A DNA stretch of 64,000 nucleotides, taken from Umezawaea beigongshangensis. Its GTDB lineage: Bacteria; Actinomycetota; Actinomycetes; Mycobacteriales; Pseudonocardiaceae. This document shows positions 8,013-16,225 of this stretch, in pieces. Position 1 is the stretch's first letter. Each line of letters opens with the position of its first letter. Below the pieces are notes generated by a model. The model was not told the origin of the DNA. It did no database searches and was given only the letters and a program-made list of their open reading frames with translations. Both the position numbers and the translations under genes were made by a program. The stretch covers positions 1 to 64,000 of the forward strand of contig NZ_JAEIOJ010000006.1 of assembly GCF_016464305.1 (NCBI RefSeq), written 5' to 3'.

Positions 8013-9641
8013 GTGATCACCGCAACCGATCTGGAGTTGCGCGCGGGTTCGCGCATCCTGCTGTCCGGTGCCACCCTGCGCGTCCAGGCGGGCGACCGCA
8101 TCGGCCTGGTCGGCCGCAACGGCGCCGGGAAGACCACCTCGCTGCGCGTGCTGGCCGGTGAGGGCCAGCCCTACGGCGGTGACGTCCGCCGCACCGGCGA
8201 GCTCGGCTACCTCCCGCAGGACCCGCGCGAGGGAGACCTGTCCGTCATCGCCAAGGACCGCGTGCTCTCGGCCCGCGGGCTCGACGCGATCGTGCGCGAC
8301 ATGGAGAAGACGCAGACGGCGATGGCCGAACTCGTCGACGCCGACGAGCTGGACACCGCCGTGCGCCGCTACGGCCGCCTGGAGGAGCGCTTCTCCTCGC
8401 TCGGCGGGTACGCCGCCGAGAGCGAGGCCGCGCGGATCTGCTCCAACCTCGGCCTGGCCGACCGCATCCTGGCGCAGCCGCTGCGCACGCTGTCCGGTGG
8501 TCAGCGCCGCCGCGTCGAGCTGGCCCGCATCCTGTTCGCCGCCTCCGAGGCCGGCGCGGGCGGCAAGTCCAGCACGATCCTGCTGATCGACGAGCCGACC
8601 AACCACCTCGACGCCGACTCGATCGCGTGGCTGCGCGGCTTCCTGCGCTCGCACGAGGGCGGGCTCGTGGTGATCAGCCACGACGTCGAACTGCTCGACG
8701 ACGTCGTGAACAAGGTGTGGTTCCTCGACGCCACGCGCGGCGAGGTCGACATCTACAACATGGGCTGGAAGAAGTACCTCGACGCGCGCGCCGCCGACGA
8801 GAAGCGTCGTCGCCGCGAGCGCGCGAACGCCGAGAAGAAGGCCGGTGCCCTCATGGCGCAGGCCGACAAGATGCGCGCGAAGGCCACCAAGGCGGTCGCG
8901 GCGCAGAACATGGCCAAGCGCGCGGAGAAGCTGCTCGCGGGCCTGGACGAGACGCGGCAGGCCGACAAGGTCGCGAAGATCCGCTTCCCGGAGCCCGCCG
9001 CGTGCGGCAAGACGCCGCTGACCGCCGAGGGGCTGAGCAAGTCCTACGGGTCGCTGGAGATCTTCACCGGCGTGGACCTGGCGATCGACCGCGGCTCGCG
9101 GGTGGTCGTGCTCGGCCTCAACGGCGCGGGCAAGACGACTCTGCTGCGGCTGCTGGGCAGCATGGAGAAGGCGGACAGCGGGTCCGTCGTCCCCGGTCAC
9201 GGCCTGAAGCTCGGCTACTTCGCGCAGGAGCACGAGACGCTCGACCACGAGGCGAGCGTGTGGCAGAACATCCGGCACGCCGCCCCGGACACGCAGGAGC
9301 AGCAGCTGCGGTCCCTGCTCGGCACGTTCCTGTTCAGCGGTGAGCAGCTGGACCAGCCCGCCGGCACCCTGTCCGGCGGTGAGAAGACCCGGCTGGCGCT
9401 GGCCGGTCTGGTCTCCAGCGCGGCGAACGTGCTGCTGCTCGACGAGCCCACCAACAACCTGGACCCGGCCAGCCGCGAGCAGGTGCTCGACGCGCTGCGC
9501 CGCTACCAGGGCGCCGTCGTCCTGGTCACCCACGACCCCGGCGCGGTCGAGGCGCTCGAACCCGAGCGGGTGATCCTGCTGCCCGACGGCACCGAGGACC
9601 ACTGGTCGCCGGACTACCTGGAACTCGTGCAACTGGCCTGA
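8013..9641 (+). CDS. ABC-F family ATP-binding protein
   Basis: 542 aa from GTG 8013. Two ABC cassettes without membrane segments: Walker A GRNGAGKTT and signature LSGGQRRRVE in the first, Walker A GLNGAGKTT and signature LSGGEKTRLA in the second, each followed by DEPTN. Between them is a charged helical linker (ADEKRRRRERANAEKKAG region) typical of ABC-F proteins that act on the ribosome. Whether it is a housekeeping translation factor or an antibiotic-protection protein cannot be decided. An in-frame GTG at 7938 with a tggag site would add 25 basic residues; I prefer 8013 because ITATDLELRAG is the usual family start. Confidence 0.9.
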   Translation: MITATDLELRAGSRILLSGATLRVQAGDRIGLVGRNGAGKTTSLRVLAGEGQPYGGDVRRTGELGYLPQDPREGDLSVIAKDRVLSARGLDAIVRDMEKTQTAMAELVDADELDTAVRRYGRLEERFSSLGGYAAESEAARICSNLGLADRILAQPLRTLSGGQRRRVELARILFAASEAGAGGKSSTILLIDEPTNHLDADSIAWLRGFLRSHEGGLVVISHDVELLDDVVNKVWFLDATRGEVDIYNMGWKKYLDARAADEKRRRRERANAEKKAGALMAQADKMRAKATKAVAAQNMAKRAEKLLAGLDETRQADKVAKIRFPEPAACGKTPLTAEGLSKSYGSLEIFTGVDLAIDRGSRVVVLGLNGAGKTTLLRLLGSMEKADSGSVVPGHGLKLGYFAQEHETLDHEASVWQNIRHAAPDTQEQQLRSLLGTFLFSGEQLDQPAGTLSGGEKTRLALAGLVSSAANVLLLDEPTNNLDPASREQVLDALRRYQGAVVLVTHDPGAVEALEPERVILLPDGTEDHWSPDYLELVQLA

Positions 9642-9827
9642 TTCCTCGTGGCGTGGCCAGGGAAGCAGGTGCGCGCTACGGTCCGCGATTAATGATCCAC
9701 TGAGCGTGGTCAAATCGACCGTTCATCGATCTCTTTGCTTGATCACCTGGCGTTCCGGTCGTTCCTGTTCGATCATTGCGACGACAGGGGCCGCAACGGC
9801 CCGACCTGCTCGGACGGAAGGCGGGAC

Positions 9828-10040
9828 ATGGTGGCTGACCTGAAGAAGGGCGCGCGGATCACCGGCGCGACACGGGACAAGCTGGCCGCTGACCTGAAGA
9901 AGAAGTACGAAAAGGGCGCGAGCATCCGGGCGTTGGCCGAATCCACGGGTCGTTCTTACGGCTTCGTGCACCGGGTTCTGTCCGAATCCGGTGTGCAACT
10001 CCGCGGTCGCGGTGGTGCCACCCGCACGAAGAAGAAGTGA
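9828..10040 (+). CDS. Small helix-turn-helix protein conserved in actinobacteria
   Basis: 70 aa from ATG 9828. It begins with LKKGARITGATRDKLAADLK, then KKYEKGASIRALAESTG and RSYGFVHRVLSESG, which reads as a short HTH of the resolvase/Hin-like fold, and ends in a basic RGRGGATRTKKK tail. This protein type is widespread and nearly invariant in actinomycetes but has no established role that I know. Likely a nucleic-acid-binding protein. The 186 nt before it should contain its promoter. Confidence 0.8.
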   Translation: MVADLKKGARITGATRDKLAADLKKKYEKGASIRALAESTGRSYGFVHRVLSESGVQLRGRGGATRTKKK

Positions 10041-10107
10041 GCTACTCTCCGGTAACTGAAGCGTGCCGCTGATCGCAGTGGCATCCGCCAGCTCCCGGAG
10101 GTGTGCC

Positions 10108-10908
10108 GTGCCGGCACCGGACGTCGACACCGCGCTGCTCGACCGCGGAGGAGTGCGGCTCGTCGTGGACGGACCGCGCGCGACGATCACCCTCGATCGG
10201 CCCGACGTGCTGAACGCGCAGACACCCGCCACCTGGCAGGCGTTGCGCGCGATCGGTCAGGAGCTGGACCCGGACGTCCGCGTCGTGGTCGTCCGGGGTT
10301 CTGGCAGGGCGTTCTCCGCCGGACTGGACCGGCGGATGTTCACCGGGCAGCCGGTGGACGGCGAGCCCGGCCTGCTGGAGATCGCGCGCGACGCGGCGCA
10401 CGTCGTGGACGCGCGGATCGCGGAGTACCAGGAGGGGTTCCGCTGGCTGCGCGACCCGAGCCGACTCACGATCGCGGCCGTTCAGGGGCACGCCATCGGT
10501 GCCGGGTTCCAGCTCGCGCTGGCGTGCGACCTGCGTGTTCTCGCGCAGGACGCCCAGCTGTGCATGGCCGAGACCTCGCTCGGCCTCGTGCCCGACCTCG
10601 GGGGCACGCTGCCGCTGGTGCGTCTCGTGGGCTACTCGCGCGCCGTCGACCTGTGCGTCACGGCCCGCCGGGTGCCCGCCGACGAGGCACTGGGCATGGG
10701 CCTGGCCAACGCCGTCGTCGCGCCCGACGAGCTCGACGCGGCGGTCGACGCCCTGGTCGAGCGCGTCCTGGCCCCGGTGCCCGGCGCCGTCCGCGAGACC
10801 CTGGCGATCCTCGCCGCCGCGGCCGACGGCGCGGGCGAGACCGAGCAGCTCGCCACCGAGCGCGCCGCCCAGGTCCGTCGCCTGGCCGAGCTGTCCGCCA
10901 AGTCCTGA
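10108..10908 (+). CDS. Enoyl-CoA hydratase/isomerase family protein
   Basis: 266 aa from GTG 10108, which has a strong ggagg site at 10097-10101. Crotonase fold: the oxyanion segment GSGRAFSAGLDRRMF, then QGHAIGAGFQLALACDLRV, and MAETSLGLVPDLGGTLPL where the catalytic Glu region lies. Probably acts on an acyl-CoA in fatty or aromatic acid breakdown; the precise reaction cannot be assigned. No partner beta-oxidation genes are adjacent. A 22-bp-period repeat element begins 11 nt after its stop. Confidence 0.87.
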   Translation: MPAPDVDTALLDRGGVRLVVDGPRATITLDRPDVLNAQTPATWQALRAIGQELDPDVRVVVVRGSGRAFSAGLDRRMFTGQPVDGEPGLLEIARDAAHVVDARIAEYQEGFRWLRDPSRLTIAAVQGHAIGAGFQLALACDLRVLAQDAQLCMAETSLGLVPDLGGTLPLVRLVGYSRAVDLCVTARRVPADEALGMGLANAVVAPDELDAAVDALVERVLAPVPGAVRETLAILAAAADGAGETEQLATERAAQVRRLAELSAKS

Positions 10909-10918
10909 CAACAGCCCC

Positions 10919-11061
10919 GAGTTGAGCGTTCAGGCACCACGAGTTGAGCGTTCGAGCACGCTGAGGTGAGCGTTCGCGCGTGTCGTCCGGATCGGCCTCG
11001 TCGCCGGTGCTCCACTCGTGGTGCTCGAACGCTCCACTCGCGGTGCTCGAACGCTCAACTC
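10919..11061. repeat. 22-bp-period inverted repeat element, copy 1
   Basis: Three direct 22-bp units start at 10919, 10941 and 10963 (consensus begins gagttgagcg, then ttcgagcac). After an 11-nt spacer come three units in inverse orientation ending at 11017, 11039 and 11061 (the same sequence read on the other strand); the first inverse unit is degenerate. In RNA the two halves can pair into a long imperfect hairpin. The element starts 11 nt after a stop codon and ends 59 nt before the next start. It resembles the copy at 54833-54986 unit for unit. Confidence 0.85.
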
Positions 11062-11119
11062 GTGGGGTGGGAAGGTCTTGCGGGGTTTGGGCGTTGGGGT
11101 GGGCGTGGACGGTGCTTGG

Positions 11120-13012
11120 ATGCTGATGCGCGGGGCGATGCAGACCGCCGACGCCCCGAAGGGGGTGCGGGCCGGCACGTTCCGCAGGGTGTTGCGGTTC
11201 GCGGAGCCGCACCGCAGGAAGCTCGTGGTGTTCCTGCTGCTGACGGTCGTGTCGTCGGTCCTGGCGGTGAGCACTCCGGTGCTCGCCGGCCGGGTGGTCG
11301 ACGCCATCGTGAGCGGGAAGGCCGCCTCGGTCGTCGTGTGGCTGGCGGTGGTCATCGCGCTCATCGCGATCGTGGACGCCGCGCTCGGGCTGGTCGAGCG
11401 GTGGCAGTCCTCCCGCATCGGCGAGGGCCTGATCTACGACCTGCGGCGCGCGGTGTTCGAGCACGTGCAGAAGATGCCCGTCGCGTTCTTCACCCGCACC
11501 CGCACCGGCGCGCTCGTCAGCCGCCTCAACAACGACGTGATCGGCGCGCAGCGGGCGTTCACGTCCACGCTCTCCGGCGTCGTGGCCAACGTCATCCAGC
11601 TCGTGCTCTCGCTCGGCGTGATGTTCACCCTGTCCTGGCAGGTCACGGCACTGGCGCTGCTGCTGCTGCCGGTGTTCGTGCTGCCGGCCCGCCGCATGGG
11701 CAACCGCATGGCCGACCTCCAGCGCGAGGCGTCCGGCCTCAACGCCGCCATGACCACGACGATGACCGAGAGGTTCTCCGCGCCGGGCGCGACGCTGGTG
11801 AAGCTGTTCGGCCGCCCGCGCGCCGAGGCCGAGGAGTTCGGCGACCGCGCGCTGCGCGTGCGCGACATCGGCATCCGCAACGCCATGGCGACCCGCTGGT
11901 TCATGACCGGCCTCACGCTGGTGTCCGCGCTCGCCCAAGCGCTCGTCTACGGCCTCGGCGGCTACCTCGCGATCACCGGTCACCTCGCCGCGGGCACGGT
12001 CGTGTCCCTCGCGCTGCTGCTGACCCGCCTGTACGCGCCGCTGACCGCGCTCGCCAACGCGCGGGTCGACGTCATGACGGCGCTGGTGTCCTTCGAGCGG
12101 GTCTTCGAGGTGCTCGACCTCCCGCCCACGATCACCGAGGTCGAACGGCCGCGCCGCGTGCCCGAGGGGCCGGTGTCGGTGGAGTTCTCCGACGTGCGCT
12201 TCGCCTACCCGGCGGCGGACAAGGTGTCCCTGGCGTCGCTGGAGTCCGTCGCGACGCTCGACACCCGCGGCGGCGAGGAGGTGCTGCACGGCATCAGCTT
12301 CCGCGCCGAACCCGGCCAGCTCGTCGCGCTCGTCGGCTCCTCCGGCGCGGGCAAGTCGACGATCGCCTCGCTCGTGCCGCGCCTGTACGACGTCGACTCC
12401 GGTGCCATCCGGCTGTCCGGTGTGGACGTTCGCGAACTCGGCTTCGACGACGTGCGCGGCGCGGTCGGCGTGGTGACGCAGGACGGCCACCTGTTCCACG
12501 ACACGATCCGGGCGAACCTCGTCTACGGCCGCCCGGAGGCCACCGACGACGAGGTGTGGGACGCGCTCACCCGCGCCCGGCTGCGGGAGCTGATCGAGTC
12601 CCTGCCCGACGGCCTGGACACGGTCGTGGGGGAGCGGGGCTACCGGCTCTCCGGCGGCGAGCGCCAGCGGCTGACCATCGCGCGCCTGCTGCTCGCGCGG
12701 CCCCGCGTGGTCATCCTCGACGAGGCGACCGCGCACCTGGACTCCGAGTCCGAGGCGGCCGTGCAGGCGGCGCTGACCGAGGCGCTGCGCGGACGCACCG
12801 CCCTGGTCATCGCGCACCGCCTGTCCACGATCCGCGCCGCCGACGCGATCCTCGTCGTCGAGCACGGCGAGGTGGTGGAGCGCGGCACGCACGCCGAGCT
12901 GATGGCGGCGCAGGGCCGCTACGCCGAGCTGTACCACACCCAGTTCGACGAGCGGCCCGCCGTCTCCGTCCAGCCGACCCCGCCGCTGACGCCGGTGAGC
13001 CCGGTCAGCTGA
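11120..13012 (+). CDS. ABC transporter, fused membrane and ATP-binding domains (exporter type)
   Basis: About 630 aa from ATG 11120; ATG 11126, ATG 11138 and GTG 11105 are alternatives. The open frame continues upstream through the repeat element, but those codons are repeat sequence and not protein. The N-terminal half has six membrane segments of the type IV exporter fold. The ATPase domain has Walker A GSSGAGKST at about residue 408, Q-loop VVTQDGH, signature LSGGERQRLT, Walker B VVILDEAT and the H-loop AHRLSTI. All catalytic residues are present, so it could act as a homodimer exporting lipids, peptides or drugs. Confidence 0.88.
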   Translation: MLMRGAMQTADAPKGVRAGTFRRVLRFAEPHRRKLVVFLLLTVVSSVLAVSTPVLAGRVVDAIVSGKAASVVVWLAVVIALIAIVDAALGLVERWQSSRIGEGLIYDLRRAVFEHVQKMPVAFFTRTRTGALVSRLNNDVIGAQRAFTSTLSGVVANVIQLVLSLGVMFTLSWQVTALALLLLPVFVLPARRMGNRMADLQREASGLNAAMTTTMTERFSAPGATLVKLFGRPRAEAEEFGDRALRVRDIGIRNAMATRWFMTGLTLVSALAQALVYGLGGYLAITGHLAAGTVVSLALLLTRLYAPLTALANARVDVMTALVSFERVFEVLDLPPTITEVERPRRVPEGPVSVEFSDVRFAYPAADKVSLASLESVATLDTRGGEEVLHGISFRAEPGQLVALVGSSGAGKSTIASLVPRLYDVDSGAIRLSGVDVRELGFDDVRGAVGVVTQDGHLFHDTIRANLVYGRPEATDDEVWDALTRARLRELIESLPDGLDTVVGERGYRLSGGERQRLTIARLLLARPRVVILDEATAHLDSESEAAVQAALTEALRGRTALVIAHRLSTIRAADAILVVEHGEVVERGTHAELMAAQGRYAELYHTQFDERPAVSVQPTPPLTPVSPVS

Positions 13013-13241
13013 CCCCGGAGAGGAACGTCGCCGTCGTCGGCACCGCCGGTGCCGACGACCCGGCGTTCGCGATGCCGAAGCGCGCGGCGGTCGCGGGCAG
13101 CGCGGCGACCGCGAGCCGCTCGCCTCGCCCGTCCCGGAGCGCAGGGCCCTCACCCCGCACGACCGCGGCCCCCGGGCCGATCAGCGCCGTGGCGGCGAGC
13201 CCTCCGCCGACCAGCACCCCGCGTCTCGCTCTGCTCCGCAC
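13005..13241 (-). CDS. Small putative secreted protein
   Basis: 78 aa from GTG 13241, preceded by gggggacga at a proper distance. The start is basic (RSRARRG), followed by a hydrophobic segment VLVGGGLAATALIGPGAAVV, then about 45 residues rich in Ala, Arg and Gly. Third codon positions are almost all G or C, which supports real coding. Its stop overlaps the end of the ABC exporter by 8 nt in convergent orientation. No family recognised. It could be a membrane-anchored or exported peptide, or a spurious frame. Confidence 0.5.
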   Translation of the reverse strand: MRSRARRGVLVGGGLAATALIGPGAAVVRGEGPALRDGRGERLAVAALPATAARFGIANAGSSAPAVPTTATFLSGVS

Positions 13242-13355
13242 GCCGATCTCGTCCCCCGCGAGAGCACGGCCCGGTGATGAGCCGTGCCGTTCGAAGCGTA
13301 GCGACGCGCTGAGCGGGTACCGCTGGAACGAGCAGAACCGACGGCGGAGGTGTGC

Positions 13356-14540
13356 ATGAAGGCGTTGACCTGGCACGGCAAGCGCGACGTTCGGGTGGAC
13401 GACGTCCCCGACCCGGTGATCAAGGACCCCACGGACGTGATCGTTCGCATCACCTCCAGCGGGATCTGCGGTTCCGACCTGCACCTGTACGAGGTGCTCG
13501 GGCCGTTCCTGGACCAGGGCGACATCCTGGGGCACGAGCCGATGGGCGTGGTGCAGGAGGTGGGACCGGGCGTCACGCAGTTGAAGCCCGGCGACCGCGT
13601 GGTGATCCCGTTCAACGTCTCCTGCGGCACGTGCCACACGTGCAGCGACGGACTGCACTCCCAGTGCGAGACCACGCAGGTCCGCGAGCAGGGCACCGGA
13701 GCGGCCCTGTTCGGCTACACCAAGCTCTACGGCCAGGTCCCCGGCGGCCAGGCCGAGTACCTGCGGGTGCCCTTCGGCAACACGCTGCCGATCAAGGTGC
13801 CGGACGGCCCGCCGGACGACCGGTTCGTCTACCTCTCCGACGTCCTGCCGACCGCGTGGCAGGCCGTGCAGTACGCCGCGGTCCCGCCCGGCGGCAGCAT
13901 CGCCGTGCTCGGACTGGGACCGATCGGCGACATGTGCACCCGCATCGCGAAGCACCAGGGCGCGCAGCGGGTCATCGGCGTCGACCTGGTGCCCGAGCGG
14001 CTGGAACGCGCGCGCGCCAACGGTGTGGACGTGCTCGACCTGCGCGAGCACGGTGACGACCTGGTCGACGTGATCAAGGACATGACCGACGGCCGGGGAC
14101 CCGACTCGGTGGTCGACGCGGTCGGCATGGAGGCGCACGGCTCGCCCGGCGGGAAGTTCGCCCAGCACGCGGCCGGGCTGCTGCCCGACGCGCTCGCGGC
14201 CGGAATGATCAAGCGCGCGGGAGTGGACCGGCTGAGCGCGCTGTACTCGGCGATCGAGATCGTGCGCCGGGGCGGGACGATCTCGCTGTCGGGCGTGTAC
14301 GGCGGCGCGGCGGACCCGATGCCGATGCTGACCATGTTCGACAAGCAGATCCAGCTGCGCATGGGCCAGGCCAACGTGTGGCGCTGGGTGAACGACATCC
14401 TGCCGCTGCTGACCGACGCCGACCCGCTGGGCGTGGACGGGTTCGCCACCCACCACGTGCCGCTGGCGCAGGCGCCGGAGGCGTACGAGACGTTCCAGAA
14501 GAAGCGCGACGGCGCGGTGAAGATCCTGCTCAAGCCCTGA
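13356..14540 (+). CDS. Zinc-dependent alcohol dehydrogenase (formaldehyde-dehydrogenase-like MDR)
   Basis: 394 aa from ATG 13356 with gcggagg at 13344-13350. Medium-chain dehydrogenase/reductase: the catalytic zinc ligands lie in GICGSDLH and GHEPMG, the structural zinc cysteines in CGTCHTCSDGLHSQC, and the Rossmann loop is GLGPIGD. Length and the long insert (VVDAVGMEAHGSPGG...) match the glutathione-independent formaldehyde dehydrogenase-like branch. It probably oxidises an aldehyde or alcohol with NAD(P)+. Single-gene unit followed by a terminator. Confidence 0.87.
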   Translation: MKALTWHGKRDVRVDDVPDPVIKDPTDVIVRITSSGICGSDLHLYEVLGPFLDQGDILGHEPMGVVQEVGPGVTQLKPGDRVVIPFNVSCGTCHTCSDGLHSQCETTQVREQGTGAALFGYTKLYGQVPGGQAEYLRVPFGNTLPIKVPDGPPDDRFVYLSDVLPTAWQAVQYAAVPPGGSIAVLGLGPIGDMCTRIAKHQGAQRVIGVDLVPERLERARANGVDVLDLREHGDDLVDVIKDMTDGRGPDSVVDAVGMEAHGSPGGKFAQHAAGLLPDALAAGMIKRAGVDRLSALYSAIEIVRRGGTISLSGVYGGAADPMPMLTMFDKQIQLRMGQANVWRWVNDILPLLTDADPLGVDGFATHHVPLAQAPEAYETFQKKRDGAVKILLKP

Positions 14541-14547
14541 CCGCTCC

Positions 14548-14587
14548 GCACGGCGGTCGCGAGAACCGCGACTCGCGACCGCCGTGC
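14548..14587. terminator. Bidirectional terminator
   Basis: A 16-bp perfect stem (14548-14563 with 14572-14587) with an 8-nt loop separates the convergent alcohol dehydrogenase (stop 14540) and SIS gene (stop 14597). Confidence 0.85.
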
Positions 14588-14596
14588 GTCCCGTGC

Positions 14597-15337
14597 TCAG
14601 CCGAGCTGGGGCACCCGCGTCTGGTAGCGGCGCAGCAGTTCGGCGTTCGCCGCGTCGCCTCCCTCCACGTTCGCGCTGCGCCACAGGGGCAGTTGCACGC
14701 CGGCCCCGCTCGCCTTGTCCAGCAGCCGCACCATGACCAGGTTCCACAGGAACGTCGTGGCCAGGGTGGACACCGCCGCCGTCACCGGCGCCCCGACCGG
14801 GTAGGTCGAGTCCCCCGGCGGCACCAGGTTGTCCAGCACCACGGTCGCGTTCTCCGCCAGGGTGGTGCCCGCGCGGCGGGGGGCGCTCGCGCTGGCCGCC
14901 ACCGACGTCACCGCCACCACCGGGCACCCCGCGTTCGCGGCCTCGATCGCCAGCTCGACCGGGTAGGGGTTCACCCCGGAGGTGGAGAAGACGATCAGCA
15001 GGTCGTGCGCCGCCAGACCCGCCTCGCCGAGCACCTGCGCGGCGAGCCCGGTCCGCCGCTCGGCTGACGTGCTGCTCACCGCGCCGTGCATCGGCAGCAG
15101 TTCCGGGTGGTAGACGGGCCGCACGCAGGCCAGTCCGCCCGCCCGGTAGAAGGTCTCCGCGACGGCCGCGAGCGAGTGACCCGCACCGGCGGTCAGCACG
15201 AGCCCGTCCGCCTGGACGCTGGCGAGCACGAGCTCGGCGACGTCGTCGAGCGCGGCGGCGTTGTGCTGCTCGACCCTGGTGAGGTGCGTCCGCACCACGT
15301 TCCCGTAGTCGGACCCGGTCGCTGCTTCGGCCGTCAT
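14597..15337 (-). CDS. SIS-domain protein (UPF0309-like sugar isomerase domain)
   Basis: 246 aa from ATG 15337 with gaggagg upstream. One SIS fold: TAGAGHSLAAVAET near residue 50 and LIVFSTSGVNPYPVELA near 120 (the STSG loop that binds the sugar phosphate). Members bind phosphorylated sugars or amino sugars and act as isomerases or lyases; the reaction here is unknown. It is divergent from a DeoR regulator that is coupled to an MFS transporter, so the three probably form a small sugar uptake and metabolism locus. Confidence 0.82.
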   Translation of the reverse strand: MTAEAATGSDYGNVVRTHLTRVEQHNAAALDDVAELVLASVQADGLVLTAGAGHSLAAVAETFYRAGGLACVRPVYHPELLPMHGAVSSTSAERRTGLAAQVLGEAGLAAHDLLIVFSTSGVNPYPVELAIEAANAGCPVVAVTSVAASASAPRRAGTTLAENATVVLDNLVPPGDSTYPVGAPVTAAVSTLATTFLWNLVMVRLLDKASGAGVQLPLWRSANVEGGDAANAELLRRYQTRVPQLG

Positions 15338-15424
15338 GCAGCTGGCCTCCTCGTTCTCGTCGTGGACACGTGTGATCGCCAGTGATACCCGATGCGCCCG
15401 GACCGGGGAAGGGGATCGGCCCCG

Positions 15425-16225
15425 ATGAGCGCATTGCTGAACGAACAGGTCTTGTGTTCGTATGAACAGGTGGATGTTGCGAAACGGCACGAGCTGATCG
15501 TGCAGAGCCTCCGCCGGGGGCAGCGGGTCGGCGTGGGAGCCCTCGCCGAGCTGACCGGCTGTTCCGAGATGACCGTGCGGCGCGACCTCGACCTGCTGGA
15601 GCGCGAGGGACTGCTGCGCCGGGTCCGCGGCGCGGCCGTCGGGATGCTCACCGGCGAGGAGACGCCCTTCTCCGCGCGCAGCAGGCAGCGCCTCGACGCC
15701 AAGCGGCGCATCGGCGCGGCCGTGGCGGAGCTGATCGACGACGGTGAGACCGTCGTCCTGGACAGCGGCACCACCACCCTGGAGGTCGCGCGCAACGTCG
15801 TCGACCGGCGGTTGACCGTGCTCGCGCTGTCGCTGTTCGGCGCGGACGTGCTGCGCGCCGCCGAGCACGTGCGGCTCGTCCTGCCCGGCGGGGACGTCCG
15901 CTCGGGCGAGCAGGCGTTCGTCGGCCCGCTCGCCGAGCACGCCTTCCGGGTGATGCGCTTCGACACGATGGTCCTCGGGAGCTGCGGGCTGAGCGTCCGC
16001 GACGGCGTGTCCTCCCACGACCTCGCCGAGGGCGCGGTGAAGCAGGCCGCCATCACGGCCTCCGCGCGCGTCGTCGCCGCCGTGGACAGCTCCAAGTTCG
16101 GCCGCACCGCCTTCGGCCGGGTGTGCTCCGTCGACCGGATCGACGTCCTGGTCACCGACGGGGACGCACCCGGGGCCGAGGTGGCGCAGCTGCGCGACGC
16201 CGGGGTCGAGGTGCGCCTTGTCTGA
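15425..16225 (+). CDS. DeoR/GlpR family transcriptional regulator
   Basis: 266 aa from ATG 15425 (ggggaagggga upstream); GTG 15470 would give the usual short family N-terminus, KRHELIVQSLRRG. DeoR-type winged helix: VGALAELTGCSEMTVRRDLDLLEREGLLRRVRGAA. The sensor domain has the DeoRC sugar-phosphate motifs DSGTTTLEVARN and LPGGDVRSGEQAFVGP. It probably represses the divergent SIS gene and itself, released by a phosphosugar. Three GAACA/TGTTC half-sites lie around its start. The last 8 nt overlap the TTG start of the MFS gene. Confidence 0.87.
   Translation: MSALLNEQVLCSYEQVDVAKRHELIVQSLRRGQRVGVGALAELTGCSEMTVRRDLDLLEREGLLRRVRGAAVGMLTGEETPFSARSRQRLDAKRRIGAAVAELIDDGETVVLDSGTTTLEVARNVVDRRLTVLALSLFGADVLRAAEHVRLVLPGGDVRSGEQAFVGPLAEHAFRVMRFDTMVLGSCGLSVRDGVSSHDLAEGAVKQAAITASARVVAAVDSSKFGRTAFGRVCSVDRIDVLVTDGDAPGAEVAQLRDAGVEVRLV
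15442..15468. promoter_or_regulatory. Candidate DeoR operator (three GAACA half-sites)
   Basis: CGAACA (15442-15447), TGTTCG (15455-15460) and GAACA (15464-15468) give two overlapping inverted repeats; TGTTC-GTAT-GAACA (15455-15468) is perfect with a 4-nt spacer. They sit between the two possible start codons of the DeoR gene and about 110 nt upstream of the divergent SIS gene. If GTG 15470 is the true start, this lies wholly in the promoter region. Confidence 0.45.

Noticed and set aside
10985-11119. Upstream start of the ABC exporter inside the repeat (GTG 11018)
   Set aside because: Those codons are made of 22-bp repeat units and do not belong to the exporter fold.
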